Positions 1 to 10,985 of a stretch of DNA of 64,000 nucleotides are shown one piece after another (positions within the stretch are counted from its first letter, which is position 1; each line of letters opens with the position of its first letter). Source of the DNA: Siphonodentalium dalli (Eukaryota; Mollusca; Scaphopoda; Gadilida; Siphonodentaliidae); the NCBI GenBank assembly GCA_032622095.1, contig CP136066.1, positions 47,652,911 through 47,716,910 on the forward strand. The letters run 5' to 3'. The translations under genes and the position numbers were made by a program. The notes beneath the pieces were generated by a model. It made no database searches, was not told the origin of the DNA, and saw only the letters and a list, made by a program, of their open reading frames with translations.

Positions 1-740
1 TCCGCCTGGGTGGTTTCCCGGTGATATATTTAGTAGTTATCTGATTGATTTTAATTCGGTATATATATGGATTACTCACATAGAAATACAGGTCAAGTTT
101 TGGGTTCGGCGCGCCAATTGTTACTGGAGATATGACCCTTGTCGATTTAGAATTGTCGATTATTTTGGTTTCCGGGTGACACATTTATATACTTGGAATT
201 AACTGATTATTCTGGTGTCTCATTAAATTAGATGTTGGTATGTTAACAACATAGAGAGTTTGCAGCATACATGAAGTTTGATTGAATGGTTTTTCCTGAA
301 TATAATTTTTCATTTATCAAAAAAAAAGTCACCGGTCAAATAAACCCGCATTATTCGAGAGATGCTTGTGGCTTAGCGGCTTTTTTATGCAACAATATGG
401 TTTATGTCAAATTGGACAGGGCATCGTTAATGTATGGTAAGGTGGTCATTAATGTCATTGACATAACACCGATTAATATATTAATAATAATGTACACGCA
501 CCGTAAAATGGGTTGCTAATTCCGTTTGTGAGTAATCCAGCTTCAAACTCAGTCTTAGCTGGGACGCGACAGGGTTTCCGTTTGGGTGTCCAACTTAGAA
601 TGTAAACAGCCCCCTCCTTGACGGCCCTGTCGGTAGCTGACCGACAGTAAGAACATATGCCAACTTTTGTCTGAACAACACATTTCACAATAAATGTTGG
701 TTAGGTAAATCAAACCTATTATTTTCAACTTGAACATAAT
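1..740. other. No gene recognised
   Basis: AT-rich sequence without a convincing coding frame, RNA gene or repeat. Short open frames on both strands carry no recognisable motif. Confidence 0.5.
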
Positions 741-2721
741 GCATGAGAGTCTTTGGGGGGGGGGTACATCCCAAACCAAGTCCCCATTGTGGCCATGCAT
801 GACAGTAGTTGTTTTAGGGGGGGGGGGGGGTACACCCCAAACCAAGTCCCATTGTGGCCATGCATGACAGTAGTTGTTTTAGGGGGGTACATCCCAAACC
901 AAGTCCCATTGTGGCCATGCATGACAGTAGTTGTTTTAGGGGGGGGGTACATCCCAACCCAAGTCCCATTGTGGCCATGCATGACAGTAGTTGTTTTAGG
1001 GGGGGTACACCCCAAACCAAGTCCCATTGTGGCCATGCATGACAGTAGTTGTTTCAGGGGGGGTACACCCCAAACCAAGTCCCATTGTGGCCATGCATGA
1101 CAGTAGTTGTTTTAGGGGGGTACACCCCAAACCAAGTCCCATTGTGGCCATGCATGAAAGTAGTTTTTTGGGGGGGGGGGGTACACCCCAAACCAAGTCC
1201 CACTGAGGCCATGCATGACAGTAGTTTTTTTTGGGGGGGGGGGGGGGGGTTCACCCAAACCAAGTCCCATTGAGGCCATGCATGACAGTAGTTTTTTTTT
1301 TTGGGGGGGGGGGGGTACATCCCAAACCAAGTCCCATTGAGGCCATGCATGACAGTAGTTTTTTTTTGGGGGGGGGGGGGGGTACATCCCAAACCAAGTC
1401 CCATTGTGGCCAAGCATGACAGTAGTTGTTTTAGGGGGGTACACCCCCAAACCAAGTCCCAGTGTGGCCATGCATGACAGTAGTTGTTTTAGGAGGGTAC
1501 ACCCCAAACCAAGTCCCATTGTGGCCATGCATGACAGTAGTTGTTTTAGAGGGGTACACCCCAAACCAAGTCCCATTGTGGCCATGCATGACAGTAGTTG
1601 TTTTAGGGGGGTACAGCCCAAAACAAGTCCCATTGTGGCCATGCATGACAGTAGTTGTTTTTAGGTGGGGTACACCCCAAACCAAGTCCCATTGTGGCCA
1701 TGCATGACAGTAGTTGTTTTAGGGGGGTACACCCCAAACCAAGTCCCATTGTGGCCATGCATGACAGTAGTTGTTTTAGGGGGGTACACCCCAAACCAAG
1801 TCCCATTGTGGAAATGCATGACAGTAGTTGTTTTAGGTGGGGTACACCCCAAACCAAGTCCCATTGTGGCCATGCATGACAGTAGTTGTTTTAGGGGGGG
1901 GGGGGGGGGGGTACACCCCCAAACCAAGTCCCATTGTGGCCATGCATGACAGTAGTTGTTTCAGGGGGGTACACCCCAAACCAAGTCCCATTGTGGCCAT
2001 GCATGACAGTAGTTTTTTTTGGGGGGGGGGGGGGGGGTACACCCAAACCAAGTCCCACTGAGGCCATGCATGACAGTAGTTTTTTTGGGGGGGGGGGGGT
2101 ACACCCCAAACCAAGTCCCATTGAGGCCATGCATGACAGTAGTTTTTTTGGGGGGGGGGGGTGTGTACACCCAAACCAAGTCCCATTGAGGCCATGCATG
2201 ACAGTAGTTTTTTTTTGGGGGGGGGGGGTACATCCAAAACCAAGTCCCATTGAGGCCATGCATGACAGTAGTTTTTTTTGGGGGGGGGGGTACACCCCAA
2301 ACCAAGTCCCATTGAGGCCATGCATGACAGTAGTTTTTTTGGGGGGGGGGGGGTACACACCAAACCAAGTCCCATTGAGGCCATGCATGACAGTAGTTTT
2401 TTTGGGGGGGGGGGGGGGTACATCCCAAACCAAGTCCCATTGAGGCCTTGCATGACAGTAGTTTTTTTGGGGTGGGGGGTACATCCCAAACCAAGTCCCA
2501 TTGAGCCCATGCGTGACAGTAGTTTTTTTTGGGGTGGGGGGGGGGGGTACATCCCAAAACCAAGTCCCATTGAGGCCATGCATGACAGTAGTTGTTGTAG
2601 GGGGGGGGTACATCCCAAACCAAGTCCCATTGAGGCCATGCATGACAGTAGTTGTTGTAGGGGGGGGGTACATCCCAAACCAAGTCCCATTGTGGCCATG
2701 CATGACAGTAGTTGTTGTAGG
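741..2721 (+). repeat. G-tract minisatellite, about 32 units of 57-70 bp
   Basis: Each unit contains TACAYCCCAAACCAAGTCCC, then ATTGWGGCCATGCATGACAG, then a T-rich stretch and a pure G run of about 6 to 17 bases. I count about 32 copies of the GCATGACAGTAG core. Three unit types can be seen: TTGTGG with GTTGTTTTA and short G runs (to about 1150, and 1400-1990); TTGAGG with a T tract and long G runs (about 1200-1390 and 2050-2550); and GTTGTTGTAG at the 3' end (2580-2721). Long open frames on both strands arise because the unit has few stop codons; they are not genes. The array runs straight into an assembly gap, so its true length is unknown. Confidence 0.97.
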
Positions 2722-2821
2722 NNNNNNNNNNNNNNNNNNNNNNNNNNNNNNNNNNNNNNNNNNNNNNNNNNNNNNNNNNNNNNNNNNNNNNNNNNNNNNN
2801 NNNNNNNNNNNNNNNNNNNNN
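2722..2821. other. Assembly gap, 100 N
   Basis: Exactly 100 N follow the last minisatellite unit. A round 100 usually denotes a scaffold join of unknown size. The sequence after it is not minisatellite. Confidence 0.99.
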
Positions 2822-3214
2822 GATGGAATCAACTAATAAGTATTGTTCTCGGGCAATAAAAAATATCTTATGACTTGCAATAAATCTATCCTCATAGTCC
2901 ACACCCTGGGGCATAACTGGGAAGTGAAGACATAATTTTAGAAGGCCTCGCAAGGGATGAATTGACGCCGATTCGAGTGCGTGATTTCGAGTGACAAAAA
3001 TGACGATGTCGGAAATAATAACATATCTCGAACTTGGTGGTCGTAGAATTCGATTTTTCATGGGAAAATGGACAGACTCCACGCTTTAATTGTATTAGGC
3101 AATTATCGAAGAGACATAAACGCATTTATTAACAATTTTTCCAGCCTTGGGAAGATTCGTAGAAGCGAGTTATATGCAATGGAAATGCATGCATATTTCC
3201 TATGTAACGATTTG
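2822..3214. other. No gene recognised
   Basis: Unique-looking sequence between the gap and the first pearl-like block. A 72-codon open frame starting near 3068 runs into the dispersed repeat at 3215, so I do not call it a gene. Confidence 0.4.
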
Positions 3215-3470
3215 ACACATACACGCTCTTTATCAACGACACTGCGGACACGAAAGCTCTTTAACTATCACGCGATTAACACATGAACTACCAATTGCGG
3301 TGGCGGGGGATTGGAGAATAAGTGCTCTGACGTTCTCAGAAGCGGTGCGATGACATTCCATCTGGGATTTTACTCTTATATAGCAAGTTCGGGCTAAATC
3401 CGTCCGGCAGTTTTCCCGGCCATAGCTAACAGACAGACCGACAAACAGAAGTCACAAAATATATATATAC
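3215..3470 (+). repeat. Pearl-like repeat, tail module with ACAG run
   Basis: The block starts near ACACGCTCTTTATCAACG and ends CAGTTTTCCCGGCCATAGCT, then ACAGACAGAC-type tetranucleotides and a short TA run. The same modules occur in reverse orientation at about 49090-49385, including the ACTATCACGCGATTAAC segment, so this is dispersed repeat. Tandem cores beside ACTG-type tetranucleotides resemble the bivalve 'pearl' elements, later linked to Helitron-like transposons. That family name is an inference. Confidence 0.7.
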
Positions 3471-4254
3471 TAGCTGGTGGACCCGACTTCGTCCGGGCTG
3501 TTTCCCTCTGCTTTTCGGCGAATTGCGCGATTTGACCTTGAATTGATCATTTTGAAGGTCAAGGTCAGGTTTGGATCACGATATGCCCGTCCAAAACATT
3601 CCTCCGATAGAAGTAACCCTAGGTATGAAATTTCGTAAAAATCCCGTCAAAATTCGCGATTTGACCTGGAATTGACAATTTTGAAGGTCAAGGTCAGATG
3701 GGGGTTACGATTTGACCCGTCCAAAACACTCCGCGGACAAAAGTACCCTACAAAAGTACCCATCGAAATCCGTCTGAATTTACCGATTTGACCTTGAATT
3801 GACCATTTTGAAGGTCACGTCGGGGTCACGATTTGACCCGTCCAAAACACTCCGTGGACAAAAGTAACCGTAGGTATCAAATTTCGTCAAATTCCCCTCA
3901 AAATTCGCGATTTGACAATTTTGAAGGTCAAGGTCTGGTTGGGGCCACGATTTGACCCGTCCAAAAAAAACCCGGACAAAAGTAACTCTAGGTATCGAAT
4001 TTTGTCGAAATCCGTCAGTTTTACCCGATTTGACCTTGAATTGACATTTTTGAAGGTCAAGGTCAGGTCGGGTTAACGATTTGACCCGTCCAAAAGACTC
4101 CTCGGACAAAAGTACCTCTAGTTACTAAATTTCGTCGAAATCCGTCCCGTTTTACCCGATTTGACCTTTGACTGATCTTTTTGAAGGCCAAGGTCAGGTC
4201 GGGGTCACGATTTGACCCGTCCAAAACCATCCCTGGAAAAAATTACCCCTAGGT
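3471..4254 (+). repeat. Pearl-like repeat: head plus about six ~120 bp core units (5' part of a split copy)
   Basis: The head reads CTAGCTGGTGGACCCGACTT, CGTCCGGGCTGTTTCCC. It is followed by about six diverged units of roughly 120 bp, each with GATTTGACCTTGAATTGA, TTTTGAAGGTCAAGGTCAGG, ACGATTTGACCCGTCCAAAA and a CCTAGGTATCAAATTTCGTC-like stretch. The element stops at CCTAGGT (4248-4254) and resumes at a second CCTAGGT (5836-5842), so it was split by the insertion at 4255-5835. Reverse-oriented units of the same family lie at 49370-49860. Confidence 0.85.
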
Positions 4255-5835
4255 CAGGGGGGGTCATTCACTTTTTTCCATACAGTAGGCCGGGGTGTGT
4301 GGGTGGTTCAGCCGCGAAAAAACGTCACTTTTTTCCAAGTGGTCACAGTTTTTTCCTCTTACTACAGTTCTGCAATATAATTGCCTCAAAGTGTTCAGCA
4401 TCGTTGTTATGGTATGTATGACACTTTAGGTCAGGGCTTAGTTAGTGTGGATATAGGCATAATGCTTCTCAGAAATCCCGGTTACAAACCAACACTCACA
4501 ATTTCGTCTTTTGCATCAGATCACATTTTCAAGATGAAAATGGACAGCTATGACACCCATGATTACAGTAAATAAAAATGAATAAAGTTATTCATTTATA
4601 TCATTAATGTTTACTCATTAGACCTGATCAGACAGCATAAGAGGCAAAACATGGAAATCTCATCATGCTAGAAAGTATTGAATGCTATTTAAATGTGGAT
4701 TATCTCTTTGTAAACATGTATTATATAGTTACCGGGGTATAAAATATTAGATTTGAATCGAAGACTCCTGTCCGGAAATGCTTCTATCGATTAATATTAA
4801 TTTTATTTCGAATATTTTCTGGTCTAAAAAGGTGTGTTTGTTCAGGTAACGAACAATAGTGGTTACTGTTAACAGAGACCAGAAATTTTATTGTACAATT
4901 TTGTCACAAATAAACGTTAATTATACTCATTATCGCTTATATCTGTGGAACAAAACATTACAAACAATCAATCTGGGACATTTGACTTTCGGTGCGTAGC
5001 CATAGGAACAGCCAAGTGCTCTATATCGCAATATGGTGTCATCTGATTTGTCTGTTCTAAAAATAGACACATAAATGGTCCCGATTTGATATTCGAAATA
5101 AAATCAATATTAATTGATAGAAGCTTTTCCGGACAGGGGTATTCAGTTCATATCTATTATTATATACCCAAGCAACTATTTAAAATTTGTTATTTAATGA
5201 GATAATCCATCTTTAAAGCCACATCCAGATTTTTGTTTGATTTTTTAGATTAATTTATTGGGTTTTTTTTTTACACAATTTCACATTAAAGCCATATGAA
5301 TGCTGATCAATCTGTTAAACGCCATGTTGTCAGATGGTATAAGATCGATTCGTGTGGGTCCATTACTATTTAGCATAAATGTTGTGCCTAAATTTGTATT
5401 TTATATTTTTGATACAGTTGTATTTGAAGTGATTACAGACAAGCATAGGAAATATGGTAAAATGTTCATATAACTTGTTTACAAGTGATGAGTCAATTGA
5501 TAAACAACAACAAACATGATAACAATGGGTGCTGCAGGTTTATACGATTCTTATCTGTTATCAGACTTTATAACTGAAACAAATACCAAGCCTAAATGGT
5601 GTGAGACTACAGATTTTTAGATAAAACGTGGGTGGGTACCCTGCATGAAATTGTAAAAAAAATTCCTTCATATAAGGGGTGATTTCGCTGGATTTGGAGG
5701 TAAAAAGGGGGTGGGTACCCCGCATGAAATTGGAAAAAAAAAATTCCTTCAAATAGGGGGGTGGTGGGTACCCAAGAGGCGGAAAAAAAAATTCAGCCTA
5801 CTGTCATGGCATTTTTTTCCGACCCCCGCCCCCTG
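4255..5835. mobile_element. Non-autonomous DNA transposon (hAT-like), 1,581 bp, nested in the pearl-like repeat
   Basis: The insert is flanked by the 7 bp direct repeat CCTAGGT (4248-4254 and 5836-5842). That sequence occurs naturally in the host repeat unit, so it reads as a target-site duplication. The ends are imperfect inverted repeats: the left starts CAGGGGGGGTC, the right ends GACCCCCGCCCCCTG, and both arms then carry ACAGTAGGC with T or A tracts. Inner arms near 4694-4820 and 5072-5213 are complementary over about 100 bases, sharing CTGTCCGGAAA and TTTATTTCGAATAT. Two and a half ~80 bp GGGTGGGTACCC repeats lie at 5620-5775. No transposase frame is visible. CAGGG ends suggest hAT, but hAT normally duplicates 8 bp, so the class is uncertain. 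Confidence 0.8.
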
Positions 5836-5924
5836 CCTAGGTATCAAATTTCACCACAATCCATCGGGCAGTTTTCCCGGCCATAGCTAACAGACAAACA
5901 GGCAGACAAACAAACAGAAGTCCC

Positions 5925-5925
<1 letters not shown>
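5836..5925 (+). repeat. 3' part of the split pearl-like copy
   Basis: Continues the interrupted unit (CCTAGGTATCAAATTTCACC, CAGTTTTCCCGGCCATAGCT) and ends with CAGACAAACAGGCAGAC-type repeats before a TA microsatellite. This is the module order seen at 3380-3470. Confidence 0.8.
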
Positions 5926-6029
<104 letters not shown>

Positions 6030-6343
6030 ACCAGCTGATGTGCCCGACTTTGTGAAGGACAAGGTCGCACGTGAAATTGGACCCGTTCATATTGATCAAA
6101 GTAGGCATACATACCAAATTTGAGTCGAATGGGTCGAGGTCAAGAATCATGCCTATATGAGCGTATATGAGCTAGGTCAAGGTCAATGACACGGTCGCAC
6201 GTGAAATTGGACCCCCTCATCATTTCCCTGGATCAGAGTAGGCCTACATACCAAATTTGAGTCGGATCGGTTGAGCAGTTTTCGAGTGTATAAGACACAC
6301 ACAGAGACAGACAGAAGTTCCAACATATATAATAGATGCTGAT
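6030..6343 (+). repeat. Second pearl-like subtype with two core units and ACAG tail
   Basis: The head CCAGCTGATGTGCCCGACTT resembles that at 3471. Two core units follow, each with GGTCGCACGTGAAATTGGAC and CATACCAAATTTGAGTCG. The tail has GAGCAGTTTTCGAGTGTA, ACACACAGAGACAGACAGAA and an AT-rich stretch. The architecture matches the first family although the sequences have diverged. Confidence 0.7.
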
Positions 6344-6655
6344 ATGAGAAACAGTTTTGACGAATCGTGTAAACAGACACAAATTAATAATCGTTCTCTT
6401 AATCATCTTCTCGTTGCTGACGATGTTGTGTTGCTATCAGAATCTGCAGAAAGCCTTCAAAAACTATCTAAACTAGACAGCTATGCCAGTGCAAATTATC
6501 TGACAGTTAATACAGGTAAAACGAAATGTATGTGTTCCGATTACGGGAATCCAAATCATCACCAAACTTCAGTATTGATTGCATAAATTTGGAGTTGTTG
6601 AACTCATGTAATTACTAAATTTTCATCAACCGGTAAAGCCTTGAAATGTCAAGAT
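6344..6655 (+). pseudogene. LINE-type reverse transcriptase relic (palm fragment)
   Basis: An open frame (6344-6586) encodes LNHLLVADDVVLLSESAESL, then LDSYASANYLTVNTGKTKCM. This is the reverse-transcriptase catalytic block of non-LTR retrotransposons: a VADD variant of the usual F/YADD box, followed by the VN-x-x-KTK motif. Family members use this enzyme for target-primed reverse transcription of their RNA. Only about 80 residues of one frame survive. A further stretch (KFSSTGKALKC, about 6617-6650) fits the region downstream in another frame, so the copy is truncated and frameshifted. It resembles the CR1/Jockey group, but the clade cannot be fixed from this piece. It ends where the TIR element at 6660 begins. 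Confidence 0.82.
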
Positions 6656-6796
6656 CATAGCCCGTGGTTTTTTACATGTCCACGGAAGACCACGCGCGAT
6701 TCTTCCGTGGTTTTTCCGTGTTCAAAATCTGAACTCGCCAAGAACACGGTCTGGTTAAACGTGTTCAATCGTGTTCAGATTTTTAACACGCTCTGA

Positions 6797-7060
6797 TCAC
6801 GTTTGAACACGGAACATCCACGCTATGACCACGGTACGATCAACGGGTGACCACGGCCAAATGACCACGTTTGAACACGGAACATCCACGCTATGACCAC
6901 GGTGCGATCAACGGGTGACCACGGCCAAATGACCACGTTTGAACACGGAACATCCACGCTATGACCACGGGTGAACACGACCATAACACAGGTGACCGCG
7001 ACATGAACACGGAGGAACATGGCTGAACACGGAAACATCGCTGGCGGCCGGAGCTTGACA
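6797..7060. repeat. CCACGG/AACACGG repeat field, two ~69 bp units plus a degenerate part
   Basis: Two consecutive ~69 bp units read CACGTTTGAACACGGAACAT, CCACGCTATGACCACGG, ATCAACGGGTGACCACGGCC. Shorter GAACACGG, GACCACGG and GAACATGG words follow at 10-11 bp spacing. Confidence 0.85.
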
Positions 7061-8125
7061 CGCCGCTGTGGCGGAGCTCGCGGTGTCCGTTACGTAATTA
7101 ATTATCACCTCCCTAGTTCAAAATATATTCTCGAAATTGCTGCTCAAAGTGGCAAATGAGCGGCACCATTTTATTTATCGGAAATTTCATCGAAATTCAA
7201 CCCGTCGATTGTGAAATTGGCCCAGAAAAAGTAAAGATACCAATCTGCAATATACCGCGATTACTCATAAAAATAACTTATATATGGGAGTCGGAATGGT
7301 ACCGATACACTTGCATTATTTCAAGCAGAGTGCTAACTCAATACTAAATAACTCGAATATTTTGACAGGAACATATGACTATAAATATTTATTGAATTTT
7401 ATAGATTTACATCTTCCTGATCGAAAATAACTTTATGGGACCTTTGATAAATGTTCAATTTAGTTTCAATTTAGAATGTTTCTGGTATCAATGTCCGTTT
7501 AGTTTTAAACAAACCTTGATCACGTTTGAACACGGAACATCCACGCTATGACCACGGGTGACCACGGCCATAACACGGGTGACTACGGCCATAATACAGG
7601 TGACCGCGACATGAACACGGAGGAACATGGCTGAACACACGGAGCCATCGCTGGCTGCCGGAGCTTGGCACGCCGCGGTGGCGGAGCTCGCGGTGTGCGT
7701 TACGTAATTAATTATCACCTCCCTAGTCCAAAATATATTCTCGAAATTGCTGCTCAAATTGGCAAATGAGCAGCATCATTTTATTTAACGGAAATTTCAT
7801 CGAAATTCAACCCGTCGATTGTAAAAATTGGCCCAGAGAAAGTAAAGATACCAATATACCGCGATTACTCATAAAAATAACTTATATATGGGAGTAGGAA
7901 TGGTACCGATACACGTGCATTATTTCAAGAAGGGTGCTAACTTAATACTAAATAACTCGAATATTTTCACAATAACATATGACTATATATATTTATTGAA
8001 TCTTATAGATTTACATCTTCCTGTTGTTAGATCGAAAATATCTTGATAAATATCTTGATAAATGTTCAATTTAGTTTCAATTTATAATTTGTCTGGTATC
8101 AATGTCCGTTTAGTTTTAAACGAAC
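6930..8125 (+). repeat. Tandem duplication of ~600 bp (about 6930-7513 and 7518-8125)
   Basis: Both copies run from CACGTTTGAACACGGAACAT through TTACGTAATTAATTATCACC, TATATGGGAGTMGGAATGG and ACATCTTCCTG to GTCCGTTTAGTTTTAAAC, with small differences. Open frames inside are not conserved between copies. Confidence 0.85.
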
Positions 8126-9247
8126 ATTCGAACGTTGTGTCGGATCAGAACCTTTCAACTTATTTTACTCCAATATATTTACACGAACATATGAATATTT
8201 AATATGTGTTAAAAGAATAATATATTCTGACCTGATATAATTCGTTACATGGAAACTATTTCGATGGATGGATGGCTTGGTTTTGCTAATTCTTTCATAC
8301 ATGTATAATCGATATCCGTAACCAGCGCAGAGTGCTTCAGCTCAAAATCTCCCTATTTTAAATTTGATTTTACTGCAATATTTTGTTTACAGAAATATGT
8401 GATTATGTTTTATATTGTATATTAAACGAATATAATATTCAAACTGATAATCGGTCGTTACAAGCATGGCAATTATGTCCACGGAAACTTATTTATTGTC
8501 AGTTTTGTTAACCAACATGATGTGGTGGGGTTAGGGTATTTACTGCTATTGATGACCATAACCTGCGTGTGTGTATATTCGACCTCATGTCAAGTGCCCT
8601 CCCATAAGTTTTACGATAATATTTATTTTTATATACTTTATTGAAATTAATTAACGTATGGGTCAATTCAAGTTTCAACTTTTAAAACACAGTGGCCTGT
8701 GATTAGTTGGTCAGCTGATTATGAAATACCAGTGTTTTGAAAACACATTGGCTTCTTCCTAGCATTATGATATAACACCATGCGGACACCATCGAAAACA
8801 AAGAGGTCAGCTAAATTAAGTACACTTAGACAAATAGTGTAGATAAGGTTCGTGTTGGGGCTTAGTGTGGTATTGCAAATTTTTTTTTTTTTTAATTTAA
8901 ATTAAAAATTTTGAAAATGATTTTTCACCAATGCAAATGAAATAGTCCTTGTAAATTCAATAAAGAAACTAAAATTAATTTTTTTGAAAGTTATATATAT
9001 CAATACAACTATAACGGTAATTAAAACAAGATCAGTAGGAAGACGACCAATCATGGCCATACTGCCCCTGCACAAAACAAATTCTCCACTTGTTATCACT
9101 GTCGTGCAATCGTCCGTATCCCGCGATTAGAAACTGTACTCACACCATTCTTTAAATGACGTGCGATCGCTGCAGTTTATTATTGTTGTTTTCGATGAAT
9201 ATTTTGCGTTTATTTTATCATGTGATAAAAGGTATCTCGCACTCGAT
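8126..9247. other. Central part of the TIR element, no gene recognised
   Basis: AT-rich DNA with no convincing frame. A 65-codon minus-strand frame (8902-9099) has no recognisable domain. Confidence 0.4.
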
Positions 9248-9359
9248 CTATTTTATACGTAATTTATCAACCTCGTCCACTAAATTTTATTTGAGCCTCG
9301 GTAAAAATCGGTTCAAATCGAATTTAGTAAACTTGGTTGATAAATTCCATATAAAATAG
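9248..9359. repeat. Hairpin-forming inverted repeat, ~50 bp arms
   Basis: The left arm (CTATTTTATACGTAATTTAT, CAACC, CTAAATT) and right arm (GGTTGATAAATTCCATATAA, AATAG) are largely complementary, with the apex near 9298-9310. Confidence 0.8.
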
Positions 9360-9573
9360 AAACTCATATGAGATGCTCAATATCTAAAATTAATAAAGTA
9401 ACATGTTTGCGGTTTGTATTTGCCCAATTCTCGGGTCAATTGTTCTGTGTACATGTAACCGTTTACTATTTGATATACATGTATGGAGTCCAAATATTAT
9501 AATGAGAATATTGAACATTAAATTAAAATTTAAAACTTTAGTTACGTTTTTAACATTAAATTCGAAATTTTAA

Positions 9574-9941
9574 AGTGATGTGAAACACTCCGGTAGGCTG
9601 ATCAAATAGAAATGGAGAATAATCTTGCTGAAAGTAGTTATTTTTACAAATATTATATCCAAATTGACAAAACACACCGTAATTCATATATATTCATTAA
9701 ATACAGTGACCCCCCGATGGCGAAATCGTTTGTGTTAATTTACCGCCGATAGTTGCCTCCCGAATCGGGAAGTAAATTTTTACAATTGAGCGTAGTTCAG
9801 ACGATGTTTTCTATGATGTGGTACGACGATTTGTTTGAGATTTTTGGCAATGTTAGTAGAATTCTACATTCCCCGAGTTGGCATAGCGCCTGCATACTAA
9901 CTAAACAATTTCACGCGCCCGAACAAGTGCATTATATATCT
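9574..9941 (+). mobile_element. 368 bp TTAA-flanked MITE, copy 1
   Basis: Flanked by TTAA at 9570-9573 and 9942-9945. It begins AGTGATGTGAAACACTCCGG and ends near AGTGCATTATATATCT. The copy at 32619-32986 has the same boundaries and the same length. TTAA targeting is typical of piggyBac and Kolobok transposons. No long TIR is visible, so the superfamily is open. Confidence 0.85.
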
Positions 9942-10659
9942 TTAACTTATGAATTTTTGTAATGTTATATCCAATTTTTCAGCCATTTGTTAGAACACGA
10001 TATCGCCGCACAAACTACCGAAACCATTTGCGTACATGTAATATGAACAAACACAAGAAAATAGTAATGCCAACTAAAATAAAATGCGACAACAAAACAT
10101 GACACGGATATAAAGGCCATAGACACAGATAAACAAATATGCATATATACTTCAATATATGAAATTGTTTTTTTATTATAAAAGATTTTATCTGACAATT
10201 CTTTATTCATTGACGAAATCAAATCCGGGCCAAATATACCTTAAAAAGCCTACCGCAAGTAATCCTGCGGCAACTCTTTGATGTCGCGGATTATTCACAC
10301 CTCCCGCTCTGTCCCTGAAAAGAGTAGGTGCCTCTCTGCAATGGGATGCAGACCACGGGGTAAACACTGCTGACCACGCTATTAACATGGATGACCACGG
10401 CATGAACACGACTTCAACACGGATGACCACGGAGTACACTCAGAGTGCATAATATGTCTTTAACTTATGAATTTTTGTAATGTTATATCCAAATTTTCTG
10501 CCATTTGTTAGAACACGATATCGCCGCACAAACTACCGAAACCATTTGCGTACATGTAATATGAACAAACACAAGAAAATATTAGTGCCAACTAAAATAA
10601 AATGCGACAACAAAACATGACACGGATATAAAGGCCATAGACACAGATAAACAAATATG

Positions 10660-10717
<58 letters not shown>

Positions 10718-10985
10718 ATTCAATATATGAAATTGTTTTTTATTATAAAATATTTTATCTGACAATTCTTTATTCACTGACGAAATCAATACGGGCCAAA
10801 TATACCCGAAAAAATCCTACCGCAAGTAATACTGCGGCAACTCTTTGATGTCGCGGATTATCCACACCTCCCGCACTGTCCCTGAAAAGAGTAGGTGCCG
10901 CTCTGCATTGGGGTGCAGACCACGCCGTAAACACGGCTGACCACGCTATTAACATGGCATGAACACGACTTCAACACGGATGACC
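9926..10985 (+). repeat. Tandem duplication of ~515 bp (about 9926-10440 and 10443-10985)
   Basis: Both copies start GTGCATWATATRTCTTTAAC and pass through GAACACGATATCGCCGCACA and ACACGGATATAAAGGCCATA. They end in CTACCGCAAGTAATMCTGCG, TTTGATGTCGCGGATTATYC and a GACCACGG/AACACG tract. The second copy carries an expanded AT microsatellite at 10663-10722. Confidence 0.88.
10663..10722. repeat. (AT)n microsatellite
   Basis: Almost pure AT dinucleotide, present only in the second copy of the ~515 bp duplication. Confidence 0.95.

Noticed and set aside
725-3082. Overlapping open frames of up to 373 codons on both strands
   Set aside because: They translate the G-tract minisatellite in all frames, and the longest ones read through the N gap. 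The peptides are simple repeats.
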